NCBI RefSeq assembly: GCF_001891125.1
Contig: NZ_CP015247.1
Span: 1-64,000 of the forward strand
Origin: Leuconostoc suionicum
Lineage (GTDB): Bacteria > Bacillota > Bacilli > Lactobacillales > Lactobacillaceae
Reading direction: 5' to 3'
Length of the DNA: 64,000 nt
Shown: piece by piece, positions 10,836-19,546 of the stretch
Position numbering within the stretch: position 1 is the stretch's first letter
Layout: the number at the start of each line of letters is the position of its first letter
Translations under genes and position numbers: made by a program
Notes under the pieces: generated by a model
The model's input: only the letters and a program-made list of their open reading frames with translations
What the model was told of the DNA's origin: nothing
Database searches by the model: none

Positions 10836-11622
10836 TGTGAAGTTCTCCGATAGTAAGCGTCTGCGTAAAATTCTGATTCATCAAAGTAGCATGCATTGAA
10901 ATCGTAGGCATCCGCGTCATGTACTGTTCTACAAAGGTTAATCCAATACCAGAGTGGCCTGCTTTCGTTGAGAAACCGTTTTTGTTCATGTCTGAGAGGG
11001 CTACATTCTGATTAATGGTATTTGTAATACTGACAATGTGATAGTCATTATCTGACAAAATAGATAAAATGACCGTCCTTTCGAGGCTGTTTATTGCTCC
11101 CTCAATGGCGTTATCAAGCAAAATACCAATAGTTCGATAAAGATCTAGCGTTACAGTCATGTTGAACTTTTCTGCAATATCGACTTTAAAAAATAGACCA
11201 CTATCAATGGCATACTGATTTTTGACAACGAGCAAACTACGTAAGTTTAAATCGGTGATCAATTGAAGATTTAAAGTTGGTGAAAGAGGTAAAGCACTAG
11301 TACTTTCTGATAAGAAAGAATGATAGACTTCTTCTATTTCACATAAATTTTTGGTATGAATTGCTAGCGCTAAACTGGCAAGTATGTTTTTATAGTCGTG
11401 TTGAAAATGTCTATAGGACGAACAAATTTGCTCCAGTTTCGTAACATATGTCTGTGTGGCACGACTTTCATATTCGTGTTGTATGCGTAATTGCTGAAAA
11501 TAATTGCAGAGGGGGCAAATCATGATAACTAGTAAGAAAATAAATGTTAATCCAACTAACCAGATAGAATCCAAGAACATATTGATAGGTACCGTAATTG
11601 ATAAATTCAGAGTAGGGTTCAT
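10789..11622 (-). CDS. Short AgrC/ComD-like sensor histidine kinase
   Basis: The kinase partner of the LytTR regulator has the HPK10-type phospho-acceptor motif FQHDYKN (His75), a GHKL ATPase N-box ILLDNAIEGA and a G-box STKAGHSGIGL. At 277 residues it is far shorter than AgrC or ComD (about 430-450): only one hydrophobic segment (about residues 19-40) precedes the catalytic part, in place of the six or seven membrane helices that sense peptides. No homologous coding remnant is evident upstream, so this looks like a stable short form rather than a fresh truncation. It could sense through a partner membrane protein or respond to internal or envelope cues. The start is ATG 11622 with only a weak Shine-Dalgarno sequence. 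Confidence 0.82.
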   Translation of the reverse strand: MNPTLNLSITVPINMFLDSIWLVGLTFIFLLVIMICPLCNYFQQLRIQHEYESRATQTYVTKLEQICSSYRHFQHDYKNILASLALAIHTKNLCEIEEVYHSFLSESTSALPLSPTLNLQLITDLNLRSLLVVKNQYAIDSGLFFKVDIAEKFNMTVTLDLYRTIGILLDNAIEGAINSLERTVILSILSDNDYHIVSITNTINQNVALSDMNKNGFSTKAGHSGIGLTFVEQYMTRMPTISMHATLMNQNFTQTLTIGELHNDLSARRQPYTTKAY

Positions 11623-11827
11623 TTTGAAAGTCTTTCGTTTGTATAATAAAAGAGGATTATGTAAATAAATTACAAATACTTTGCTAATCGTATAATACGA
11701 AATAAATTTTCGAAAAGCTTATTTTGAATTCATAGCGTCGTCAGTTTAATTGCTAATTAATCCATGAGTTTTAAAATTGGATATAATTAGGTTGAGAATT
11801 ATATTTTTTTAATTCGGAAAGGAATTT

Positions 11828-11872
11828 GTGACAGCATATGTGGGCATTCTGCCGACTGTTTACGTGTGTTAG
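11828..11872 (+). CDS. Possible 14-residue leader peptide before the gtf-asp operon
   Basis: A GTG-initiated frame MTAYVGILPTVYVC ends 15 bases before the first glycosyltransferase gene and has AAAGGA (11818-11823) in front of it. The glycosyltransferase itself has no clear Shine-Dalgarno sequence, so a translated leader could couple or control its translation. The frame is very short and could be chance; only conservation in related species would settle it. Confidence 0.25.
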   Translation: MTAYVGILPTVYVC

Positions 11873-11887
11873 GTCATTATTTATAGA

Positions 11888-13513
11888 ATGATTTTTTTCT
11901 TAAATGCAACTATGCAACCACAGAAATCAGGAATTGAGCATGCTCAATTAAAACGTGCCGATCTTTTTCGAGCGCATGGGGAACGGTTTAAAATTGTTCT
12001 TCGCGAATGGGATCCTCTTTTGCATGAAAATATAAAAGCAACCAGCTTAAAATCCTTCGAGGTGATTAACATGTTTGATTATTTTCAGGAAGCAACCGAG
12101 GTATCCAATCAGACGATAACAGTTGATAAACTGGATTTTGGTGTGGCTAACACGCATAGAGTTGAAGAGCTTAAAAAAAATCGTTATCTTATTTACGATA
12201 TAAATCAACAGCTTATTGCTCGTGTTAATTACCGGACTGGTCAAAAGCAAGTGATATCTACTGAGTTGTTTGATGGCTTTGGTAATTTATATTGTGTTAA
12301 TATGTATGATTCTCGAGGCTTTGTTTCTCTATCTCAATGGTACACACCCGATAATAAAATTGGTTCCGAAACATGGCAAAGTCCGGAAGGAAGAACGGTT
12401 TTAGAAGCATTTAACAAAATCAATAGTGATGGATCTGTTGAAAAAGTTTGTTGGCGGTTGATAAGTAGGGTAGGCGAAATCCATATTTTTGATACACTTG
12501 AGCAAGTAACCTTGCACTTCTTAAATTTGCTTAACGATGAGTACTGGTCAAAAAATGAACCGAATATTTTTATATTAGATCGTGCACATTTGGCTCAAAC
12601 TGTATTGCCTTATTTGGATAAGCCGTCATACAATGTACTTTTTTTGCATAATTCTCATGCTAGTGATGCGAGCCATCCTGAAAAGGGCATATTAAATAAT
12701 AATTATGAGTATAGTTTGTTTAATATTAACGTCTATGATGCTGTGGTTAGTGCTACGGAAAGGCAAACAAATGATATTCGCAGTCGATTCAAACCAACCA
12801 CGAAACTATTTACAATTCCAGTTGGCGTCATACCAATGAAACAGTTACGACAGCGACGTGTGCCTATGGCAGAGCGAACATTTGGTAAAGTCGTGGCATT
12901 GGCACGTAAAGCACCAGAAAAACAACTTGATCAATTAGTAAAAGCGGTTGCGTATGCGCGACAGCAAGTGCCACAAATAACGCTTGATTTATATGGGTAC
13001 AAGGATCCAACCAATAATTTTCTTGCTGAACGTTTGATTGAGTCAGCCATTAGAGAAAATAATTTAGAAAACATTGTGACATTGCATGATTATACTGATC
13101 AGGTTGCATTGGTCGAACAAGACGCGCAAGTGTTTGGTGTTACTTCAAGTATGGAAGGATTTAATTTATCCCTGATGGAAGCGTTGGGGCAGGGCGACAT
13201 TGGGGTAACTTATGATGTCAACTATGGTCCAAATTCAATTATTGCTGATGGAAAAAATGGTTACATCGTGCCTCTGAATGATTATAAATCTATGGGTGAA
13301 GTGTTAATTCACATCTTCAAAAATCCACGTCTCATGCAACAAATCAGCGACACATCCTATGAAATGTCTTATCGATATAGTTCTGACACGGTGTGGGCAC
13401 AATGGTGTTTACTTTTGATGGATGCAAAAAAAATGTGGCCAGTCAAACAAGCTAATTATTTTCATATGGCGATTAATGATCTAGAGGGTGCGGATGAGGA
13501 GAGTGAATTATGA
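11888..13513 (+). CDS. GT4 glycosyltransferase of accessory-Sec type (GtfA/GtfB-like)
   Basis: This 541-residue enzyme belongs with the GtfA/GtfB glycosyltransferases that add N-acetylglucosamine to serine-rich repeat proteins before their export. The N-terminal half contains the beta-meander insertion typical of these proteins (FDGFGNLYCVNMYDSRGFVSL... FYTP-like repeats, about residues 130-190); the C-terminal half is a GT-B fold with the E-x7-E motif EGFNLSLME (Glu423, Glu431) followed by VNYGPNSII. It overlaps the next glycosyltransferase gene by ATGA and heads a run ending in Asp1-Asp2-Asp3, which supports the assignment. I cannot tell from sequence alone whether it or its neighbour is the catalytic partner. 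A teichoic-acid (TagE-like) role is the main alternative. Confidence 0.8.
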   Translation: MIFFLNATMQPQKSGIEHAQLKRADLFRAHGERFKIVLREWDPLLHENIKATSLKSFEVINMFDYFQEATEVSNQTITVDKLDFGVANTHRVEELKKNRYLIYDINQQLIARVNYRTGQKQVISTELFDGFGNLYCVNMYDSRGFVSLSQWYTPDNKIGSETWQSPEGRTVLEAFNKINSDGSVEKVCWRLISRVGEIHIFDTLEQVTLHFLNLLNDEYWSKNEPNIFILDRAHLAQTVLPYLDKPSYNVLFLHNSHASDASHPEKGILNNNYEYSLFNINVYDAVVSATERQTNDIRSRFKPTTKLFTIPVGVIPMKQLRQRRVPMAERTFGKVVALARKAPEKQLDQLVKAVAYARQQVPQITLDLYGYKDPTNNFLAERLIESAIRENNLENIVTLHDYTDQVALVEQDAQVFGVTSSMEGFNLSLMEALGQGDIGVTYDVNYGPNSIIADGKNGYIVPLNDYKSMGEVLIHIFKNPRLMQQISDTSYEMSYRYSSDTVWAQWCLLLMDAKKMWPVKQANYFHMAINDLEGADEESEL

Positions 13514-14982
13514 ATTATTTCATTTCGGAGAATGCATTTGAATTTAACTCCGGTACTGAATTTTCTCAGGCTGCTCGCACATCGATGTATAATTCATTTG
13601 ACAATTTAACGTTATTTGTTACACGGAATTATGCACCAATATTCCATCGGACAATTAAAACACTTGGATTAAATGACCATCAAGTTTTGAATATGTATGA
13701 TTTTTTTCAAGAGGCAACGCAGGTTATTCGAGTCAAACAAAATTTACGTGAGTCTGTCACAATTCCTAAAAAAAGATACGTCATTGAAAGTCCTAATCCC
13801 GACCAATCATTGATCCTCAACGAGGGTCGCACGGTTGCTAAGGTAAATGTCATGCCGGCGACAGTTGCGCTAATGGGTAATGTTGAATACCTTGATCGCT
13901 TTGATCATATTGTTGCACGTGACGAATGGGATTATCGTGGTTTTAAGTCGTCAACCGCTTATTTTCATCCAAATGGTGAAGTTAGTCTGCAAAAATTCTA
14001 TACTCCTGCTGGGAAAGTTGTTTTAGAGATCACACATATGAATGTCAAAGGGCATTTGATGCCAACGATGTATAAGTTGATTAATTATTGTGGTGCAAAT
14101 TATCGATTTAATACAGAAAATGAATTATTTACCTTTTTTATGAACGAGCAACTGAAACAAAATCCAGGGACTATAATTTTAGAAAGAGCTAGTATGTTGA
14201 ATACTATGCCGGGAATAAAAAGTACAAAAGGAAAATATTTTTATTTGCATAGTTCACATACAAATTTGAAGGGACAATTGTTGACAACCTTAGTTGAATT
14301 GATGCGTGGTGAACTAGGTTTTACCGGTATTATTGTGGCCACGAAACAACAACAGCAAGATATGCAGCCATTAACAATGCTACCCGTGTTGGCTGCACCA
14401 GATACGATTGTCAAAGAAAATAAAACAAATTCATTGGCCAATTGTAAATCACATAAAATTTTAGTATTGGGCCGAATTGCCAAAGAAAAACAACCACAAG
14501 ATGCGCTGCACATCCTAAAAAGCGTGCAAGCTAGTGTAGCAGATGCTACGCTAGAATTCCGAGGTTACAGTACTGATCGGCAGCTACTAAATGAATTAGA
14601 TTTATTAATTGACCAACTAGGATTAAAAAATACTGTTACATTTGGTAACTATGTTGTTGGTAAAATGTTGGATGATGTAATAGAAGGGGCGCAAGTGTTG
14701 CTATCAACCGTACCAACCGAAGGGAGCGGTATGCAAAATATTGAAGCGATGTCGCATGGGCTTCCTGTAATCGCGTATAATGTTAATTATGGACCAAATA
14801 CTTACATGCCAAATGAGCAACTTGTACCAATTGGTAATTATGATCAGGCTGCAAACAGAATAGTTTCGCTATTTCAAGATGATAAGCAATGGCGAGAGGC
14901 AAGTAGATTAGCTTCCCAACAAGCACAATTATTTACCAAAGATAGTGTTTATAAGCAGTGGCAAGATTTGAACTTGCAATGA
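13510..14982 (+). CDS. Second GT4 glycosyltransferase, partner of the upstream enzyme
   Basis: The 490-residue product is a paralogue of the upstream protein: both share QVLNMYDFFQEATQV near residue 60, the D-x-RGF beta-meander segment (WDYRGFKSS, then PNGEVSLQKFYTPAGK) and a C-terminal GT-B half with EGSGMQNIE (Glu404, Glu412) and VNYGPNTYM. In streptococci the GtfA-GtfB pair forms one complex in which GtfB recognises the acceptor and GtfA transfers sugar; a similar division of labour is inferred. The start codon overlaps the previous stop (ATGA), giving near-equal translation. The gene lies directly before asp1. Confidence 0.8.
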   Translation: MNYFISENAFEFNSGTEFSQAARTSMYNSFDNLTLFVTRNYAPIFHRTIKTLGLNDHQVLNMYDFFQEATQVIRVKQNLRESVTIPKKRYVIESPNPDQSLILNEGRTVAKVNVMPATVALMGNVEYLDRFDHIVARDEWDYRGFKSSTAYFHPNGEVSLQKFYTPAGKVVLEITHMNVKGHLMPTMYKLINYCGANYRFNTENELFTFFMNEQLKQNPGTIILERASMLNTMPGIKSTKGKYFYLHSSHTNLKGQLLTTLVELMRGELGFTGIIVATKQQQQDMQPLTMLPVLAAPDTIVKENKTNSLANCKSHKILVLGRIAKEKQPQDALHILKSVQASVADATLEFRGYSTDRQLLNELDLLIDQLGLKNTVTFGNYVVGKMLDDVIEGAQVLLSTVPTEGSGMQNIEAMSHGLPVIAYNVNYGPNTYMPNEQLVPIGNYDQAANRIVSLFQDDKQWREASRLASQQAQLFTKDSVYKQWQDLNLQ

Positions 14983-15043
14983 GTTAAATATGATTTGGTC
15001 TAAAATCAGGAGAATTGATCTCCGTACATATGAGGTACTTTCG

Positions 15044-16507
15044 ATGAAAATTCACATTATGCCAAACTGGAGCGAACTTGGCGTAGAAATACCACAATTT
15101 AATGACAGCATTCATCAAGCACAATTATTTTTAGAACAAGGACAAGAAGTTGCCTTCATTTTGTGTGATTATCTACCCAAATTACGTGGTATATTGTCAA
15201 ACAAAAACATTGATAAAGCCAGCGTTTGGTCGGCGTTTGATGTATTACAACATATTGACTTGTCAGCGCCACGACCTGTGGCATTAAATGACTTTACTTG
15301 GCCGGATTATGCGGAATTTATGACGTTGACCGATCGAATTCTAGTCAATGTTTCTGGTCAGCACTACGCGACAATTTGGAGTAATCAGTTATCATTTGAC
15401 CATATTGACTTGTTTGCTGACGATATGATGACACAACAATTAATCATTGATGATCGAGGATTTATATCAAAAGTTATCGTATTTGATGAGGGTAATAAAG
15501 TTCGAACAGATTACTTGACCCCTAGTGGTGATATTGCGTTGCAAGAGGATGAACTGACAGGTCTTGTCACAACGCAACAGTTGTGGACAGAGCAGACACA
15601 ATTCTCTAATATGACGGTATTAATTCATGAACTCTTAAGTTATTATTTGAATAAAATACCCGATGATGAAAATATAATTATTTCTCCAAGCGTAACTACT
15701 GGTGAAATACTTGAGGATATTGCTATCAAACAACCGGTAATTGTCAGTGTACAAAATAATTTTGTTGAAGTAGGCAAGAAATTGGAACAGATTAGCGATT
15801 TTATTGTTACGGACAATGAGCGACATCAACAACAAGTAATAGCATTTGATGGTGAAACAAAGGAAGTTGCTATCGTTCCACCATACGCAACAGATATGTT
15901 GGACAACGAACATCCCCAGAGTCCACTGGTAAGTCTATTTATTTCAGCACATAATTTATCTGTTGCACAACAAACAATAGTTATTGCTGCATTAATTAAT
16001 ATTATTAATGAATATGACACGACAACAGTTGTATTTGAAACTTCTGATAAAATTTCAGCGATGCAAAAACAAATTCATGAAGCGAGTTTAAAAGCTAAAA
16101 ATGAGCATGGCTTGGTAGATCAGGATAGTCAAATGGCCTTTAAATCACGTTTTCATTTCTTGGAGACTCAAAATGAAGAACAACTTTTGCGTTATATGAA
16201 AAACACACGAATCCTAATTGATTTGGATAATGAACCAAATCAATTCTTACAAACCGTGGCAATTAATTTTTCTATACCACAAATTAACAGCACGGAAACA
16301 GTCTATCTTAAGCCTGATAAAAATGGTAAAGTATTGGCAGATTTGGCAGAGTTAGATCAAGCAATAAGTTTCTTTTTGGATAGTAAAAAGCATTTTGAAA
16401 TAGCACAAGAAGTATCCGCAGACATACAAGCAGAATATACTAGTGAAATGCTATGGATTAAATGGCAGCAAGTATTCAACAAAATAAAAAGTAAGATGAT
16501 TAGCTAA
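15044..16507 (+). CDS. asp1: Accessory Sec system protein Asp1
   Basis: Asp1 is a cytoplasmic, glycosyltransferase-like protein that works with Asp2 and Asp3 in modifying and delivering serine-rich glycoproteins to the SecA2-SecY2 route. The family hallmarks are visible: an N-terminal MPNW-type start, FNDSIHQAQLFLEQGQ, then LIIDDRGFISKVIVFDE with TDYLTPSGD, the same beta-meander seen in the two Gtf proteins. The expected GT-B lobe follows but I see no E-x7-E site, as in other Asp1 proteins. I start at ATG 15044 (487 residues), which gives the family-like N-terminus and has GAGGT upstream; ATG 14990 would add 18 unusual residues. Confidence 0.85.
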   Translation: MKIHIMPNWSELGVEIPQFNDSIHQAQLFLEQGQEVAFILCDYLPKLRGILSNKNIDKASVWSAFDVLQHIDLSAPRPVALNDFTWPDYAEFMTLTDRILVNVSGQHYATIWSNQLSFDHIDLFADDMMTQQLIIDDRGFISKVIVFDEGNKVRTDYLTPSGDIALQEDELTGLVTTQQLWTEQTQFSNMTVLIHELLSYYLNKIPDDENIIISPSVTTGEILEDIAIKQPVIVSVQNNFVEVGKKLEQISDFIVTDNERHQQQVIAFDGETKEVAIVPPYATDMLDNEHPQSPLVSLFISAHNLSVAQQTIVIAALINIINEYDTTTVVFETSDKISAMQKQIHEASLKAKNEHGLVDQDSQMAFKSRFHFLETQNEEQLLRYMKNTRILIDLDNEPNQFLQTVAINFSIPQINSTETVYLKPDKNGKVLADLAELDQAISFFLDSKKHFEIAQEVSADIQAEYTSEMLWIKWQQVFNKIKSKMIS

Positions 16508-16534
16508 ATAATTTGATGCAATGACAGGTGAAAA

Positions 16535-18055
16535 ATGACAATATCAATTTTACAAATTGGCGCAGAAAATTGGGCACCATATATTACTGATAAGCTTGAT
16601 TGGCACTATACATCAGTACTTGACTTACCTACTTTTTTGGCCATGCAAAGGGATCCGTACGTATTAGAACAGACTTATGTGCTGCTCACAGATGATTATC
16701 TTGAAAGCACGCTGCTATCCAGTCAAATTAATGAATGGCCTGCATTACGAGTGATTTACTTTGCTCATGAAGTATCGTCTGATTTTCAAAAAATTCTTGA
16801 CGAGCGACGCGCTTTTCGTGTTGAAGAAAATACACCAGAAAATGTTGAAAAAAGAATAGTTACTGATATGGGTACTAGCCAATACGGTTTTTCGACGCGC
16901 TTTAGCGCCGAACAATTTATTCCTTATGTGCCTGAAGGAATTCATTTGCAACGACAAGGAGATTTTTCAACACAATTTGAAGGTGAATTTGGAGAAGATT
17001 GGCAACAATTAGGAACACTAAAGGCTGGTACAAGTGATTTTCAAAGTGGTCGGGCAAACGAAGTATGGTTGGAATACAATCATACAGAGAACGCCGAACC
17101 GGCCTTGCTATTTGTGTTTTATAAAAATGGTGAAGTATTGACTCAACAGTTGATAGCTGGTCAATCATTGCGCCAATTGACAACTGTAGCGCCCCCTGAA
17201 GATTACGAAAATTATGAAATCTTGGTTTTGGGTAAAGGTCAGGGAACCCTTGATTTTTACGTCATTCACCAAAGAGCCTCTCGACATGGGTTGGGACATT
17301 TGCTACCAGGTGGAACGTGGCAGCTTACCAAAGAAAATGAAGAAGTGTTAAGTTACTTCAATCCCGGAGATCGTCAAAAACCACTGATTGTTAGTTTTGC
17401 GGATACGAGACTTCATGTTGATGGGTTTGAAATGCAAGAAGCGCTAAATCTTCTAGGAACACCATATTTATTGTTTACAGATGCGCGTATACAAGGTGGC
17501 GCATTTGATATTGGAACAGCAGAATATGAAGCGACCATCATTAAAATAATTAAGCAGAAAATGAAAACATTAGGACTACGTTCCGAAGATCTTATTTTGA
17601 TGGGTGCTTCTATGGGTAGTTACCCTGCTTTGTACTACGCTGCTGATCTTAACCCCGCTGCTGTTATTATTGCAAAACCAATTGTTAATTTGGGCACATT
17701 CACTGCTGGATCAACTATTTCACGTGGCTTTGATTATGGTTGGCGTTTAGATGTACGACGTTATTTGAGTGGCTATGTCAGGCCTGACGATAATGTAGCC
17801 ATGAATGAAAAGTTATGGAAACACATTGAGAATACGAACTGGACAAATATCAAAGTGGCATTATTTTCGATGTCTCAAGATGAATATGATGGTCAGAGCT
17901 TAGGTCAGTTATTAGATTTCTTTGCCACGCATAATGCCCCAGTAAAGCATGAAAGTGAAGAAGGGCAACATACGGAGAAGCTTGATGAAATGGTTGACTT
18001 CATGATGACTAATTTAAATGTATTACGAAACACTATGCGAGCGGAGGGTGAATAA
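16535..18055 (+). CDS. asp2: Accessory Sec system protein Asp2 (acetyltransferase-like)
   Basis: Asp2 has an alpha/beta-hydrolase-like domain; in Streptococcus gordonii it acetylates GlcNAc on the exported adhesin and is also needed for export. The 506-residue product carries the nucleophile elbow GASMGSYP with Ser359, an acidic candidate Asp449 in SMSQDEYD and His479 in EGQHTEK, in the order and spacing expected of the Asp2 triad. The N-terminal half (ILQIGAENW and following) is the non-catalytic region typical of the family. Its stop overlaps the asp3 start by one base. All three catalytic candidates are present, so enzymatic activity is likely retained. Confidence 0.88.
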   Translation: MTISILQIGAENWAPYITDKLDWHYTSVLDLPTFLAMQRDPYVLEQTYVLLTDDYLESTLLSSQINEWPALRVIYFAHEVSSDFQKILDERRAFRVEENTPENVEKRIVTDMGTSQYGFSTRFSAEQFIPYVPEGIHLQRQGDFSTQFEGEFGEDWQQLGTLKAGTSDFQSGRANEVWLEYNHTENAEPALLFVFYKNGEVLTQQLIAGQSLRQLTTVAPPEDYENYEILVLGKGQGTLDFYVIHQRASRHGLGHLLPGGTWQLTKENEEVLSYFNPGDRQKPLIVSFADTRLHVDGFEMQEALNLLGTPYLLFTDARIQGGAFDIGTAEYEATIIKIIKQKMKTLGLRSEDLILMGASMGSYPALYYAADLNPAAVIIAKPIVNLGTFTAGSTISRGFDYGWRLDVRRYLSGYVRPDDNVAMNEKLWKHIENTNWTNIKVALFSMSQDEYDGQSLGQLLDFFATHNAPVKHESEEGQHTEKLDEMVDFMMTNLNVLRNTMRAEGE

Positions 18056-19092
18056 TGCAATATCAAATTTATTGGACACCCAATACCGAACTGCTGGGGC
18101 TTCAAGGGGCAACAGTTGACTTCAGGTCGTTGAATGAGGTGTATTATGAAAATCATTTTTTGCCAAGTGGAGAGGTTGTTGCGCGATGGCATTCTACATA
18201 CAAGAGAATGAGCGGTCAACCGGTAGTGAAAGCAGACTTGCCTCAGCTATCACACAGTGAGACATATGTGATGGAACGTCATATTGATGCCAGTGACCGG
18301 ATGTTTGCCTATTTGGTGGTGACTTTCTTTGATCAGCAATACCAGCCAATTGCTACTTTCAGTGAAAATACTGAACGACTGTTGATCAATACACCAGATG
18401 AATATGCTTTTTACGTTATTGATTTAGTTTCTGCAGGAAGCGGACATTTTACTTTTCATAATTTCGATATACGCAAAAAAAGGGCTGGTATTTTGCGAGA
18501 AAACGACCAAGAAATAGCGCCACAATTGTATACTTATTTGCATCAGCCAGAGAAAGTAACGAGTAAAGTATTACGAGTTATTTTTTCAGAACCAGAAGAA
18601 GCGGTAACTGACTATGTTACGCAAAAAATAAAAACAACGCAACAAGCCGTATTATTTGTTGCAAGTGGCGCACTAAAAGCGGGTTATTATCGTCAGTTAG
18701 AACTAATATCAGCTATTAAAACCGTACGAAAACAGGTTAAGGCGCACAGCCTCGAGTTTGTTGGTTATGGACCAATATCTAGTTACGCTGCCCTCTATTA
18801 TCAGCAACAAATTAAAAAGAGTGTGGCAATAATTAGCGAAGATATTTTATTGTCCCCTGGAAAGTCAGAATGGACAATTGAACGTAGCGTTGATGGCGTC
18901 AGCTATCTTACTAGTTCGATAATGCCCAACACTCAACTTGATCTAATCATTTCACATCCAAAATATGAGCGATTAGAAACACTGACATATGAGACGCCAA
19001 CGCCTGAAGAATATGAGCAGCAATTGTTGTATGAGGCATCACATCCAAAACCTGGCGCATTCTCTAAGCTTTTTGGTCAAAAAAACAAATGA
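18055..19092 (+). CDS. asp3: Accessory Sec system protein Asp3 with long C-terminal extension
   Basis: Asp3 binds Asp1 and Asp2 and contacts the unfolded adhesin. The first 150 residues match the Asp3 family: IYWTPNTELLG, ENHFLPSGEVVARWHSTY, then MFAYLVVTFFDQQYQPI and FYVIDLVSAGSGHFTFHNF. A further region of about 180 residues follows. Part of it, VGYGPISSYAALYY (about residues 235-248), closely resembles the Asp2 nucleophile elbow GASMGSYPALYY, but Pro occupies the place of the catalytic Ser. The extension may therefore be a degenerate Asp2-like domain. Five genes of the operon end here at a strong bidirectional terminator; secA2, secY2 and an adhesin gene are not in the window. Confidence 0.82.
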   Translation: MQYQIYWTPNTELLGLQGATVDFRSLNEVYYENHFLPSGEVVARWHSTYKRMSGQPVVKADLPQLSHSETYVMERHIDASDRMFAYLVVTFFDQQYQPIATFSENTERLLINTPDEYAFYVIDLVSAGSGHFTFHNFDIRKKRAGILRENDQEIAPQLYTYLHQPEKVTSKVLRVIFSEPEEAVTDYVTQKIKTTQQAVLFVASGALKAGYYRQLELISAIKTVRKQVKAHSLEFVGYGPISSYAALYYQQQIKKSVAIISEDILLSPGKSEWTIERSVDGVSYLTSSIMPNTQLDLIISHPKYERLETLTYETPTPEEYEQQLLYEASHPKPGAFSKLFGQKNK

Positions 19093-19111
19093 TAAGTTAT
19101 TTACAACCAAC

Positions 19112-19149
19112 AAAAAAGAGCTAAACATTCACTTGTTTAGCTCTTTTTC
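19112..19149. terminator. Bidirectional terminator between asp3 and thioesterase gene
   Basis: AAAAAGAGCTAAAC (19113-19126) pairs perfectly with 19135-19148 around an 8-base loop. It has T-runs on both strands, so it can stop both the asp operon and the convergent thioesterase gene, whose stop codon lies in the stem. Confidence 0.88.
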
Positions 19150-19511
19150 TGTTGGTTTTTTAAGGTAACGGTAGCTATACTCGTTAATTGGTTAGTAATA
19201 TTTTCTGTAATTTTAACATGCCATACTTGAAGTGAATGACCAATATTAACAGGGGTTGCAGTGGCAATCAGAATCCCCTTGCTTACTGGTTTTAAATGAT
19301 GTGTTTGAATATCGACACCAACAGGGAATTGATTATCAGATAAAGCTTCTTTTGCACCTAATGAGGCTGCTGTTTCAGCTAATAAGGCGTTAATACCACC
19401 ATGAACAATGCCATAAGGTTGCATAATTTTATCAGTGACAGCTAACTCAACAACCGTTTTATCAGCAGACAATATGGTGGTTTTTAATTCTAAAAGTTCT
19501 ATAATATTCAT
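19137..19511 (-). CDS. PaaI-type hotdog thioesterase, probably DHNA-CoA thioesterase
   Basis: This 124-residue hotdog-fold protein has the PaaI/YbgC-type segment VHGGINALLAETAASLGA containing the likely catalytic Glu, and the later VDIQTHHLKP strand. Such enzymes hydrolyse acyl- or aryl-CoA; next to menB the natural substrate would be 1,4-dihydroxy-2-naphthoyl-CoA, the product of MenB in menaquinone synthesis. The start is ATG 19511, preceded by AAAGGAA; an upstream in-frame start at 19553 has no such signal and would overlap menB. The gene diverges from menB with only 35 bases between start codons. Confidence 0.82.
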   Translation of the reverse strand: MNIIELLELKTTILSADKTVVELAVTDKIMQPYGIVHGGINALLAETAASLGAKEALSDNQFPVGVDIQTHHLKPVSKGILIATATPVNIGHSLQVWHVKITENITNQLTSIATVTLKNQQKKS

Positions 19512-19546
19512 AATAACTAATTTCCTTTCTGAATGGAGTATAACAA

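Noticed and set aside
12047..12250. Antisense frames within the gtf and asp genes
   Set aside because: They mirror the coding strand, lack ribosome sites and give no coherent product.
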